Assembly: GCA_021203705.1 (NCBI GenBank)
Contig: JAJQAR010000042.1
Coordinates: forward strand, 1-9,037
Origin: Prevotella sp.
Lineage (GTDB): Bacteria; Bacteroidota; Bacteroidia; Bacteroidales; Bacteroidaceae
Reading direction: 5' to 3'
Length of the DNA stretch: 9,037 nt
Shown here: positions 1 to 7,210 of the stretch, in pieces
Layout of the letters: each line of letters begins with the position of its first letter
Position numbering within the stretch: the stretch's first letter is position 1
Translations under genes and position numbers: made by a program
Notes under the pieces: generated by a model
What the model was told of the DNA's origin: nothing
What the model saw: the letters and a program-made list of their open reading frames with translations, nothing else
Databases searched by the model: none

Positions 1-1
1 C

Positions 2-715
2 GTGGAGCTGAAGTTCACGAAGGATATGCAGATGTTGGATTCCTTAGAGACGGAATCGGAAGAATTGGTAGCGTTCTCGATAAGGGCTGTGAACAGCAAC
101 GGCAGGAGCAGTGCGGCGTTCGCATATTCAGATAAAGCGACGGACGGATATAATGCCAACGAGGATGTGATATTGCTTGAGGATGACTCGTGGAAGAGGA
201 GCGGCATGCCATTGGTTTACACCGTTGCGGGCAACAAGGCGGTTAGCGTGAACTCGTTGAAGGACCAGCATGTTATACCGTTGGGTGTGTTTGCTGACGA
301 GGGCACCACATATACGTTGACGTTTGTAGGCGTGGACAACGTTGCTGAACCAGTATTGTATGATGCGGAATTGAACAAGGAGACACCGATCAACGAAGGA
401 TTCTCAATGACACTCACAGGTGCAACGCACGGAAGATATTTCATCCGCACGGCAGGTGGAGTGACGGAAATACAGGAGGTTACGCAGGAAATGCCGAAAG
501 TTGTTGTATATTCGCCGACAAGAAGGACGATTGTAGTGAGCGCGGACGATGAAATTCAAAGGGTTGAGGTTTATGATATTGGAGGAAGGATGTTGAAACG
601 TGCGACCGTAAGTGGAAACGCATGCACAATAAGTGATATCAACACCAGCGTAGCCATTGTGAAAGTCTTTACGAGCAATGGAACATGCGTTTCCAAGTTA
701 AAAGTTAAAAATTAA
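2..715 (+). CDS. C-terminal part of a secreted surface protein with a T9SS sorting domain (5' end outside window)
   Basis: The reading frame is open from the window edge, so the 237 visible residues are only the C-terminus and the GTG at position 2 is an internal codon. Residues 92-150 (IPLGVFADEGTTYTLTF, then LYDAELN, then GRYFIRT) look like the beta-rich module that often precedes the sorting signal in Bacteroidota exoproteins. Residues 185-237 resemble a type A T9SS C-terminal domain: VEVYDIGGRML followed by a final strand with IVKVFTSNG. In that family the domain directs passage through the outer membrane and is removed or anchored at the cell surface. The enzymatic or binding part lies upstream and cannot be named. 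The last residues, KLKVKN, are encoded by an AT-rich heptamer repeat. The gene converges on a pectinesterase, so a role in plant polysaccharide breakdown is possible but only inferred. Confidence 0.8.
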   Translation: MELKFTKDMQMLDSLETESEELVAFSIRAVNSNGRSSAAFAYSDKATDGYNANEDVILLEDDSWKRSGMPLVYTVAGNKAVSVNSLKDQHVIPLGVFADEGTTYTLTFVGVDNVAEPVLYDAELNKETPINEGFSMTLTGATHGRYFIRTAGGVTEIQEVTQEMPKVVVYSPTRRTIVVSADDEIQRVEVYDIGGRMLKRATVSGNACTISDINTSVAIVKVFTSNGTCVSKLKVKN

Positions 716-722
716 AAGTTAA
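695..722 (+). repeat. Heptamer tandem repeat (AAGTTAA/AAATTAA) across the stop codon of the surface-protein gene
   Basis: Four consecutive heptamers are visible: AAGTTAA (695-701), AAGTTAA (702-708), AAATTAA (709-715) and AAGTTAA (716-722). The third supplies the TAA stop, and the first three encode most of the KLKVKN tail. A related array in the opposite orientation ends the convergent pectinesterase gene. Confidence 0.8.
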
Positions 723-777
723 TGTAAGAACCCAATTTACAAGTAGCCCCCCGCTAATGTAGGGACACAATTTATTG
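720..777. repeat. Pair of degenerate direct repeats (TAATGTA...CAATTTA), 35 nt apart
   Basis: The 20-mer beginning at 720 and the one beginning at 755 both start TAATGTA and end AATTTA; they agree at 17 of 20 positions by eye. The repeats lie wholly between the two convergent genes. I do not recognise the element. Confidence 0.5.
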
Positions 778-782
778 AGTCC
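763..782. repeat. Imperfect 8-bp inverted repeat in the convergent intergenic region
   Basis: GGACACAA (763-770) faces TTGAGTCC (775-782) across TTTA, with one A-A mismatch. It could form a short hairpin downstream of the surface-protein gene. No T-run follows it, so it is weak as an intrinsic terminator. It overlaps the second copy of the TAATGTA repeat. Confidence 0.45.
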
Positions 783-822
783 GCCACACAAGCAACGTTA
801 CCCATAAACGCAAGCAAAAATG

Positions 823-840
823 AATTTTTAATTTTTAATT
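823..840 (-). repeat. Heptamer tandem repeat at the 3' end of the pectinesterase gene
   Basis: The plus strand reads AATTTTT (823-829), AATTTTT (830-836), AATT (837-840). On the minus strand this is the AAATTAA-type heptamer seen at 695-722. It encodes the final IKN residues and the TAA stop of the pectinesterase. Confidence 0.75.
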
Positions 841-1808
841 CTCTCGAAAAAGTCTTCTCCGAAGACTTTTTCGAGAGTTATTTCTTCTGCTTCTTCTTTC
901 GTGAGTTGTCTGCTCCAACTTACTCTTTGTGATGTTTCTGCACCTTCACCGGTATTGTTGTACTCCATGTAACGGGCTGTCTTCTCGTTTTCAGGGTCAT
1001 TCCAGTTGAACCAACCGGCAGGTAAGATATGCTTGCCGATCTCACAGTTCATAAACAGAGTGTAGCCGTAAGGGCGCCATGGTCTGCCAAGGTAATCCTC
1101 ATCTACATCATCAGCAGCAATCAGTTTGCAGTGGTTGAAAATGTATCCGTATTTTACATCTTCTGGTGTCGAGGCTGCCGTAACGTAAGAATTAATCTTA
1201 CTGTATATCGTGCAGTTCTCAAACCATGCTGTGGAAGGTCCGAAGATATAATCGGTAGTCCCCTCGATATAGCAGTCCTTGAAATAAATTCTCGTATTTG
1301 CCACACCTGTGTAAACTGTGTCCTGATTGCCGAGGAATTTGCAGTTCACGAATATCAGGCGGTCACCCTCTGTATGCAATGCCACTGCCTGTCCACGTTG
1401 TTCTGCATTGTTCTCTATCGTGATGTTCTTGAAAGTTATGTCCGTCCCTTCCACTTTCACAGTGTAAGTACGGAATGTTCCCATCGGTCCGTTGGTCTCT
1501 GGGAACATGATATTGGCATGGTCGTTGTAGGTGATGATGGTGTTGTCCTTGTCCTCTCCGCAAATCTCGATATTGGTGAGCCATGACGGAACAATAAGTT
1601 TTTCCTTGTACACTCCATTCTTCACGAAAATCACCTTGTGGTATGTCATGAATGCGCGGCATACCTCAACGGCATCCTTGATATTGGTGAACTCACAACT
1701 GCCGTCTTTTGACACGAACAGTGTGTCAGGGTTATCGTATTTATTAGCCGCATTTGCGACACTTGCCAAACATAATATTGATGTCAGCAATGTTAATATC
1801 CTTTTCAT
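828..1808 (-). CDS. Pectin methylesterase (carbohydrate esterase family 8), exported
   Basis: The enzyme removes methyl groups from homogalacturonan, giving pectate and methanol and opening pectin to lyases and hydrolases. The 326 residues begin with a signal peptide (about 1-20, cleavage after ANA), so it acts in the periplasm or outside the cell. The right-handed beta-helix core carries the full CE8 signature set: GQAVAL near 139-144, QDT with acid/base Asp163, DYIFG with nucleophile Asp186, and LGRPW with Arg242. The length fits a single-domain bacterial enzyme. The start is the ATG at 1806-1808 directly before the signal peptide; there is no Shine-Dalgarno. The C-terminus is odd: codons 311-323 lie in a perfect inverted repeat and the last residues in an AT heptamer array. 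It follows the RSH gene by 49 nt on the same strand, and I see no TAnnTTTG promoter in that gap, so read-through from the operon is possible. Confidence 0.93.
   Translation of the reverse strand: MKRILTLLTSILCLASVANAANKYDNPDTLFVSKDGSCEFTNIKDAVEVCRAFMTYHKVIFVKNGVYKEKLIVPSWLTNIEICGEDKDNTIITYNDHANIMFPETNGPMGTFRTYTVKVEGTDITFKNITIENNAEQRGQAVALHTEGDRLIFVNCKFLGNQDTVYTGVANTRIYFKDCYIEGTTDYIFGPSTAWFENCTIYSKINSYVTAASTPEDVKYGYIFNHCKLIAADDVDEDYLGRPWRPYGYTLFMNCEIGKHILPAGWFNWNDPENEKTARYMEYNNTGEGAETSQRVSWSRQLTKEEAEEITLEKVFGEDFFERIKN
841..877. repeat. Perfect 17-bp inverted repeat inside the pectinesterase 3' coding end; possible terminator for plus-strand transcription
   Basis: CTCTCGAAAAAGTCTTC (841-857) and GAAGACTTTTTCGAGAG (861-877) are exact reverse complements around a TCC loop. 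The element covers codons 311-323 of the pectinesterase, with Gly317 as the loop. On the plus strand it is followed by a T-rich stretch (878-900), so it could stop transcripts arriving from the surface-protein gene. On the minus strand it is followed by an A-rich tract instead of a U-run. The repeat is directly visible; the terminator role is inferred. Confidence 0.8.
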
Positions 1809-1857
1809 AATGGTATTATTTTTATTTAATGGTTTTTTATCATATTATGTGCGAGGA

Positions 1858-4122
1858 TTACACATTGCGCTTCACATCCTGCACACCGTCCACTTTCCTC
1901 AGCTTCTTTATGATATTGCTCACGTCATCCTTGTCGTGAATGCGGATGTCAAGGACTCCGTCGAATATTCCCTTGTCGCACGACAGAACAATCTTGTGGA
2001 TGCTTACATTGAGTTCCTCCGCAGTTATCTTAGTAACATCGTTGAGGATGCCGATACGGTCGATACCTTTGATGGATATGGTGGCATCAAAGAGACGCTT
2101 GCGGTGCATGTCCCACTTCGCATCGAGAATCCTGTTGCCATAGCTTGACTTCAGTTTGGCGGCAACGGGGCATGATCGCTTGTGGATCTCTATGTGGTTT
2201 TCACTGTCTATAAAACCAAGGGCATCGTCTCCTGGTATCGGGTGGCAGCATTTCGGGAAGATAAACTGCTCTATATTGTCGTCTGTGATGATAACTGGTT
2301 TCTTGCGGTTGAAACCCTCGCCGACAACAAAGTAGTCGGGCGGCGTCTCCTCTTCCTCTTTCTTCTTGTCCTTTCCGATGAACGGCACGAGCTTGCGCCA
2401 TTTATTTGATGAGCTCTGCTTTTTCTTGCCGTTTATCTCATCCAAATCCTTGTCGCTGAGAATGATATTCCCACTGCCAAGACCTTTCAGGAACATATCG
2501 TGTTTCGGTACATCATAGAGGTAACAGAAACTGTCGAGTATGGCGGATGTCTGTTCCAGCGAGTGCTTTTTCAAATATGCGTTGAATATTTCCTCTCCTT
2601 TCTTCTGCAACTCCCTTCCCTCACGCCGCAGGATAGCCTGTATCTTCGCCTTTGCCTTTGCTGTTGAGACGAAACCTATCCATGTGGGTTGTATATGCTG
2701 GGAGTTGGAGGTCAGGATCTCCACCTGGTCGCCACTCTGCAATACATGACTTAACGGCACTAATTTCTGGTTTACCTTCGCTCCGATACAATGACTGCCA
2801 AGGAAGGTGTGTATCGAGAATGCGAAGTCAAGGGCGGTACATCCTGCCGGCATCGTCTTGATCTCTCCTTTCGGGGTGAACACGAAAATCTCTGATGCGA
2901 ACAAATTCAGTTTTATCACATCTAAGAAATCCATGGCATCGGGCTGCGGGTCATCGAGGATTTCCTTTATGGTACGCAACCAGTTGTTCAGCTCGCTCTC
3001 ATCATCTGTCAGGTTGTCGCCGTCCTTGTACTTCCAGTGCGCGGCGAAACCCTGCTCTGCCATCTCGTCCATACGGTCGGAACGTATCTGTACCTCTATC
3101 CATTGGCCCGTCTTGCTCATAAGGGTTACGTGCAGTGCCTGATAGCCGTTGGCTTTCGGATGGTTAACCCAGTCGCGCAGACGGTCGGGATGTGACTTGT
3201 AAATCTGACTGATAGCGACGTATATCTTGAAACATTCGTTTACCTCCTCGTCTCGTGACTTCGGTGTGAAGATAATCCTTACTGCAAGGATGTCGTATAT
3301 CTGGTCGAAACTGACGTGCTTGTTCTGCATCTTGTTCCAAATGGAATAAGGACTCTTTATACGCGCTTTTATCTCATATTCAAGTTCCATCTTGTCGAGG
3401 GCAGTGCGGATAGGATCGGTGAAGTCGGCGAAAAGGGTATCACGCTTCTTTCTTGTATCGGCAAGCTGGCTTTCTATCAATTTGTACTCTTCGGGATGCT
3501 CGAATTTGAAACTGAGATTCTCAAGTTCTGTCTTTATCTTGTTCAGTCCTAACCTGTTGGCAAGTGGGGCGTAAATATACAGTGTCTCACCCGCAATTTT
3601 ATATTGCTTGTTGGCAGGTTGACTGGCGAGGGTGCGCATGTTGTGCAGACGGTCGCAAATCTTGATGAGGATAACACGGATGTCATCACTCATGGTGAGC
3701 AGCAGCTTCTTGAAATTCTCCGCCTGGGCGGATGCCTGCTCTCCGAAGATGCCGCCTGATATCTTCGTCAGTCCGTCAACAATCTGTGCCACCTTTGGAC
3801 CGAAGATGTTCTCTATGTCCTCAACAGTATAGTCGGTGTCTTCTACTACATCGTGGAGCAGTGCCGCACTGATACTCGTGGATCCTAATCCCATCTCCTG
3901 ACAGGCTACCTGCGCAACGGCGATAGGGTGCATGATATATGGCTCGCCCGACAACCGGCGTACTCCCTTATGTGCCTGTCGTGCGAAATTGAATGCCTTT
4001 GTTATGAGGTCTACTTTTTTCCTGTGGCGTGAAGCTAAATAACTGTCTAAAAGATGTTGGAACGCATCATCTACCATCTTCTGGTTGGCTTCTTCCTTCT
4101 CGTTTTTGTTAAGCTCGTCCAT
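1858..4122 (-). CDS. Bifunctional (p)ppGpp synthetase/hydrolase, RelA/SpoT homologue (long RSH)
   Basis: The enzyme makes and degrades the stringent-response alarmone (p)ppGpp in the cytoplasm. Its 754 residues show the standard long-RSH order. The HD hydrolase domain (about 40-200) has Arg56, His65, His90-Asp91 and Asp157 in CDRLHN, matching the Rel metal-site residues. The synthetase domain (about 230-365) has RIKSPYS with Arg254, YDILAVR with Asp277, NGYQALH and EVQIR with Glu343. The RLRD at 314-317 is the basic RxKD-type motif of bifunctional enzymes, unlike the acidic ExDD of RelA. A TGS domain follows (about 410-472), then a helical region, a Lys/Glu-rich linker (about 565-592), a zinc-finger-like part with Cys625-Cys626-His627 and Cys651, and a C-terminal ACT domain (about 675-754). 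Both activities therefore look intact. The ATG lies just downstream of a perfect AAGGAGGT, which fixes the start. The gene is 34 nt downstream of the transglycosylase. Symbols relA, spoT and rel are used inconsistently in this group, so none is assigned. Confidence 0.96.
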   Translation of the reverse strand: MDELNKNEKEEANQKMVDDAFQHLLDSYLASRHRKKVDLITKAFNFARQAHKGVRRLSGEPYIMHPIAVAQVACQEMGLGSTSISAALLHDVVEDTDYTVEDIENIFGPKVAQIVDGLTKISGGIFGEQASAQAENFKKLLLTMSDDIRVILIKICDRLHNMRTLASQPANKQYKIAGETLYIYAPLANRLGLNKIKTELENLSFKFEHPEEYKLIESQLADTRKKRDTLFADFTDPIRTALDKMELEYEIKARIKSPYSIWNKMQNKHVSFDQIYDILAVRIIFTPKSRDEEVNECFKIYVAISQIYKSHPDRLRDWVNHPKANGYQALHVTLMSKTGQWIEVQIRSDRMDEMAEQGFAAHWKYKDGDNLTDDESELNNWLRTIKEILDDPQPDAMDFLDVIKLNLFASEIFVFTPKGEIKTMPAGCTALDFAFSIHTFLGSHCIGAKVNQKLVPLSHVLQSGDQVEILTSNSQHIQPTWIGFVSTAKAKAKIQAILRREGRELQKKGEEIFNAYLKKHSLEQTSAILDSFCYLYDVPKHDMFLKGLGSGNIILSDKDLDEINGKKKQSSSNKWRKLVPFIGKDKKKEEEETPPDYFVVGEGFNRKKPVIITDDNIEQFIFPKCCHPIPGDDALGFIDSENHIEIHKRSCPVAAKLKSSYGNRILDAKWDMHRKRLFDATISIKGIDRIGILNDVTKITAEELNVSIHKIVLSCDKGIFDGVLDIRIHDKDDVSNIIKKLRKVDGVQDVKRNV

Positions 4123-4126
4123 GGGA

Positions 4127-4134
4127 ACCTCCTT
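4127..4134 (-). promoter_or_regulatory. Perfect Shine-Dalgarno sequence of the RSH gene
   Basis: The mRNA reads AAGGAGGT, then TCCC, then the ATG, giving eight bases complementary to the 16S 3' end at normal spacing. It lies in the 34-nt gap after the transglycosylase stop, so it is not constrained by coding. No other start in the window has a comparable site, and Bacteroidota generally do not depend on this interaction. Confidence 0.85.
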
Positions 4135-4156
4135 TTTTAATAGTAAAACTACAATC

Positions 4157-5461
4157 CTACTTAACCCTCAGTTTACTGCCTGCACGGATGGTGTTGCCAC
4201 GCAGCCCGTTCAACTGTTGTATTTTCTTCACCGTCGTGTGGTTTCTCGCCGCTATCGACGACAGCGTGTCTCCTTTTCTTACCGTTACACTTCGCCTCGT
4301 TCCTGAAGATGACTTCTTACGTGTATTGCTTTTCCGTGTGTAACTGGTATTGACGGTGGTGTTGTCCAATTCCACCAATGAGCGGCGTGTAAGCAACTCA
4401 TCTGCCTGATAGTTGTATATCGAGTCCTCGTTGGTGATGAAGGCATTTGTCAATGATGAGGGTAGGCGGATAACTGACGGCTTTGAACTGCCGTTCACAA
4501 TGTCACGGCGGTATTGGGGATTCAGCGTGCGCAGCTCCTCAAGGTCAGCACCGCATACGTCAGCAATCTGTTTCAGGTGTACGTCCCTGCTCACCATTAT
4601 GGTGTCTGTCTTTGCTGGCAACGTGGTGCGCATCGGACAGATATTATGCTCGCAATAATAGTTCATCACGTAGTTGGCGGCGATGAATGCCGGTACGTAT
4701 CCCTGTGTTTCACGCGGTAGATATGGATATATCTTCCAATAGTCTGCTTTGCCCCCAGAACGTAATATCGCCTTGTTGATATTCTCAGGTCCACAATTGT
4801 ATGCGGCGATAGCCAAGCTCCAGTCCCCGAAAATATTGTATAGATCCCGAAGATAGCGGGCGGCGGCGTAGGATGACTTTATTGGGTCTCTGCGCTCGTC
4901 AACAAGGGAGTTCACCTCTAAACCATATTGCTTTCCTGTTCCTATCATAAACTGCCACAAGCCCACTGCTCCTACTCTTGACGTGGCTTTCGGGTTTAAC
5001 GACGACTCGATTACTGGCAGGTATTTCAGCTCCAAAGGTAGACCGTACATCTCAAGTGCTTCCTCGAAAATTGGAATGTAGAAGTTCGACGCTCCTAACA
5101 TATAACTCACGGAGTTGCGTAGTCGTCCTGTATATCTGTCGATAAACTGCCTTACAATTTCGTTATATGGCATCTCCACCACATTAGGCAATCGGCTAAG
5201 TCTTTCTATATATGTTTCTTTGGAATATTCAGGATTTTCATTACTGAAATTACAGTCATCGTATGGCTGAAGATATGTCTTTGAGTAATATAGATTCAAA
5301 AGACTGTCTACTTCATAGTCAAGTGCTTCCGGTACGTCGATTATCTCCTCTTGCCCCTCATCATCGGTTACGGTGATCTCATTCCATTCGTTCTGGGCAT
5401 GCGTAACGCAACTGCCTCCGAAGAACATCGCACCGATAACAATATATAGCTTTTTTATCAT
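4157..5461 (-). CDS. MltD-like membrane-bound or periplasmic lytic transglycosylase with C-terminal LysM
   Basis: It is predicted to cleave the MurNAc-GlcNAc bond of peptidoglycan, forming 1,6-anhydro ends. The 434 residues begin with a signal peptide (about 1-22, possible cleavage after THA). Cys18 in GGSC is a poor lipobox, so lipoprotein anchoring is possible but doubtful. The SLT domain (about 138-265) has catalytic Glu152 in IESSLNP, then GAVGLWQFM (164-172) and AYNCGP (220-225), all family hallmarks. Residues 286-335 resemble a degenerate LysM (LKQIADVCG, then LRTLNPQY). A basic Ser/Thr/Arg linker leads to a clear LysM at 391-433 (VRKGDTLSSIAARN...IQQLNGL), which would bind glycan strands. 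The start is the ATG before the signal peptide, with no Shine-Dalgarno. It sits 41 nt after the DUF5683 gene and 34 nt before the RSH gene in one apparent operon. The mltD name is used loosely for this architecture, so I leave the symbol blank. Confidence 0.93.
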   Translation of the reverse strand: MIKKLYIVIGAMFFGGSCVTHAQNEWNEITVTDDEGQEEIIDVPEALDYEVDSLLNLYYSKTYLQPYDDCNFSNENPEYSKETYIERLSRLPNVVEMPYNEIVRQFIDRYTGRLRNSVSYMLGASNFYIPIFEEALEMYGLPLELKYLPVIESSLNPKATSRVGAVGLWQFMIGTGKQYGLEVNSLVDERRDPIKSSYAAARYLRDLYNIFGDWSLAIAAYNCGPENINKAILRSGGKADYWKIYPYLPRETQGYVPAFIAANYVMNYYCEHNICPMRTTLPAKTDTIMVSRDVHLKQIADVCGADLEELRTLNPQYRRDIVNGSSKPSVIRLPSSLTNAFITNEDSIYNYQADELLTRRSLVELDNTTVNTSYTRKSNTRKKSSSGTRRSVTVRKGDTLSSIAARNHTTVKKIQQLNGLRGNTIRAGSKLRVK

Positions 5462-5502
5462 AAATATTAAGTTTATATCTAATTACAAATATTTTGAGCT
5501 CG

Positions 5503-6279
5503 TTAGAAATTGAGTGCGCACTGCAATCCCAACGATGATGATTTCAATGGATTCACCGATGAATTGTTGTTTATCACTGCCGGCTCCACCTTCAGGCTAA
5601 GGTCACGGGAGATGTCAAACTCCGACAGTGAGGCATCGACGTATGCATCGATAATCGACAGGGCATAGACTCCAATAAGACAGAAAATACTGAGGTCACG
5701 GTATTTGCGGTAGTAGTCCTTCCTCTTTTTGAACAACGACTGATACCGCTCTGTGTTCGAATCCGTAATCACTGCTCCTAAGTGCAGAAACTGGTTGTAA
5801 CTCTGCGTGGTAGGGTCGTTATCCATGATGTCCATATATGCCTGTGAGTAGTCTCGATACATCATGTTGTTCCACCTGATGGCGTATGCGCAGCCTAAGA
5901 ATCCACCGTACACTATCGGCAACTTCCAGTATTTACGGTTGTATATCTGTCCTGCTCCCGGTATCACCATGGCAAGCCACATCGCTCTTTTCGCATTTGG
6001 CCTCCACGTGTTCCAGTCGCGTTTTGCCTTTTTTTGTATTGAGTCAACAGCTAACGAGTCGAGATTTGCTGCATCTACTGCTGCTATAATCGCAGTCATC
6101 GTCGAGTCTGCCTCGCTCAAGGTATCGGCAGCTGCTATTGACTTTATTATCGAGTCGTTGATATTCAAAGTATCTGCCTCTGTACCGCTACCATAGCTAT
6201 GGCATGGCACCATGACTGTCACCAAAAAAAAGACAGTCATTCTCAATATTTTGAATATGGGTCGTCTCTGTGTATTCAC
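5503..6279 (-). CDS. DUF5683-type membrane protein of unknown function
   Basis: The hallmark is the stretch at about 95-125 with AKRAMWLAMVIPGAGQIYN followed by RKYWKLPIVYGG, typical of the Bacteroidota DUF5683 family. The 258 residues start with a basic N-region and a hydrophobic segment (about 11-25) that looks like a signal peptide. An Asp/Ser/Ala-rich region (35-85) follows, then hydrophobic segments at about 99-110, 121-136 and 196-213, and the protein ends in ALNF. It is probably in the cell envelope; no catalytic motif is visible. The start used is GTG (6277-6279), 10 nt after the parB stop. In-frame upstream sequence meets a stop within about seven codons, and the only nearby ATG (residue 14) would remove the basic N-region. 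Its position between parB and a lytic transglycosylase suggests an envelope or division-linked role, but that is inference only. Confidence 0.85.
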   Translation of the reverse strand: MNTQRRPIFKILRMTVFFLVTVMVPCHSYGSGTEADTLNINDSIIKSIAAADTLSEADSTMTAIIAAVDAANLDSLAVDSIQKKAKRDWNTWRPNAKRAMWLAMVIPGAGQIYNRKYWKLPIVYGGFLGCAYAIRWNNMMYRDYSQAYMDIMDNDPTTQSYNQFLHLGAVITDSNTERYQSLFKKRKDYYRKYRDLSIFCLIGVYALSIIDAYVDASLSEFDISRDLSLKVEPAVINNNSSVNPLKSSSLGLQCALNF

Positions 6280-6289
6280 CGCCTTCTTG

Positions 6290-7183
6290 CTATTCTTTCA
6301 TTTTGTCGAACATGGCGACGATGCGCTTCATCTCCTCCTCGTCGGCGAAAGGTATGCTTATCTTTCCCTTACCGCTATTGGAACAACTCATCTGAACATT
6401 GGTTTTGAACAGGTCTGACAACTCCTGCTTCATCTTCACCACTTCCTCCGGCAACCGTTGTCTCGGGGTGATTTTCTTGCTTCCACTAACCACGTCCTCC
6501 CCGTTCTTCAACTGTTTCACCATCTCCTCAACCTTTCGTACGGAATAACCGTTCTTCTGGATTTCCTTGAACAGTTTTACCTGCAAAGAAGGACTGTCAA
6601 CAGCAAGAAGCGCACGGGCATGTCCCATGTCTATCTCCTTCCCTCTTAACGCAAGTTGTACCTGTGCCGGGAGATTCAACAGGCGCAGATAGTTGGCTAT
6701 CGCCGCTCTACTCTTTCCCACACGCTCGGAAATCTTCTCCTGCGTCATCCCGGAATTGGTGATAAGTTGCTCGTATGCCAACGCTATCTCTATCGCATTC
6801 AGATCCTCTCTCTGGATGTTCTCTATAAGAGCCATCTCCATCACGTTGTCATCTTCGATGGTTCGGATGTATGCCGGAATGGATTTCAGTCCCGCTATCT
6901 GCGATGCCCTCCACCTACGCTCTCCCGCGATAATCTGGAATTTGTTGTCGTCTATCTGGCGCAGCGTTATCGGTTGGATGATACCTATCTCGCGTATGCT
7001 GTTTGCCAATCCGTTGAGTGCGTCCTCGTCAAACTCATGGCGCGGCTGGTTTGGGTTGACGACTATCTGCTCTATCGGCACCTCACTGATTGTGGAACTT
7101 CCGTGAGGACGTACCGCTTCTGTGGATATAAGAGCGTCAAGACCACGCCCAAGTGCATTGTTGTATCTTTTCTTGATGGCCAT
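6290..7183 (-). CDS. parB: Chromosome-partitioning protein ParB (Spo0J family)
   Basis: ParB binds parS sites near the origin and spreads as a CTP-dependent clamp, forming the complex moved by ParA. The 297 residues begin with the LGRGLDALI motif (11-19), which in this family contacts and stimulates ParA. The ParB/Srx CTP-binding domain (about 34-125) has GERRWRA (87-93) and ENIQRE (121-126). The parS-binding helix-turn-helix lies at about 145-170 (MTQEKISERVGKSRAAIANYL), followed by the linker and the C-terminal dimerisation region (about 245-297). The length is normal for chromosomal ParB. The start is the ATG 27 nt after the parA stop, with no Shine-Dalgarno. Direct linkage to a chromosomal-type parA, with housekeeping genes on both sides, argues for the chromosomal system over a plasmid one. 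I did not find a convincing parS in the window. Confidence 0.96.
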   Translation of the reverse strand: MAIKKRYNNALGRGLDALISTEAVRPHGSSTISEVPIEQIVVNPNQPRHEFDEDALNGLANSIREIGIIQPITLRQIDDNKFQIIAGERRWRASQIAGLKSIPAYIRTIEDDNVMEMALIENIQREDLNAIEIALAYEQLITNSGMTQEKISERVGKSRAAIANYLRLLNLPAQVQLALRGKEIDMGHARALLAVDSPSLQVKLFKEIQKNGYSVRKVEEMVKQLKNGEDVVSGSKKITPRQRLPEEVVKMKQELSDLFKTNVQMSCSNSGKGKISIPFADEEEMKRIVAMFDKMKE

Positions 7184-7210
7184 TACGAATCAGCAGTTCT
7201 TTTATATGAT

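Noticed and set aside
1531..2148. A 205-codon plus-strand frame spanning the start of the pectinesterase and the end of the RSH gene
   Set aside because: It runs antisense across two solid genes and their junction, with no motif and no promoter.
4706..4721. TGTTTCACGCGGTAGA, resembling the parS consensus TGTTTCACGTGAAACA
   Set aside because: It matches only 12 of 16 positions, the right arm is not palindromic, and it encodes the conserved RETQGY part of the transglycosylase. A hit this good is expected by chance in about 9 kb at a rate of roughly 0.3.
6001..6014. A CACGTG core (6005-6010) as a parS candidate in the DUF5683 gene
   Set aside because: The flanking bases (CCTC and TTCC) are neither palindromic nor close to the parS consensus.
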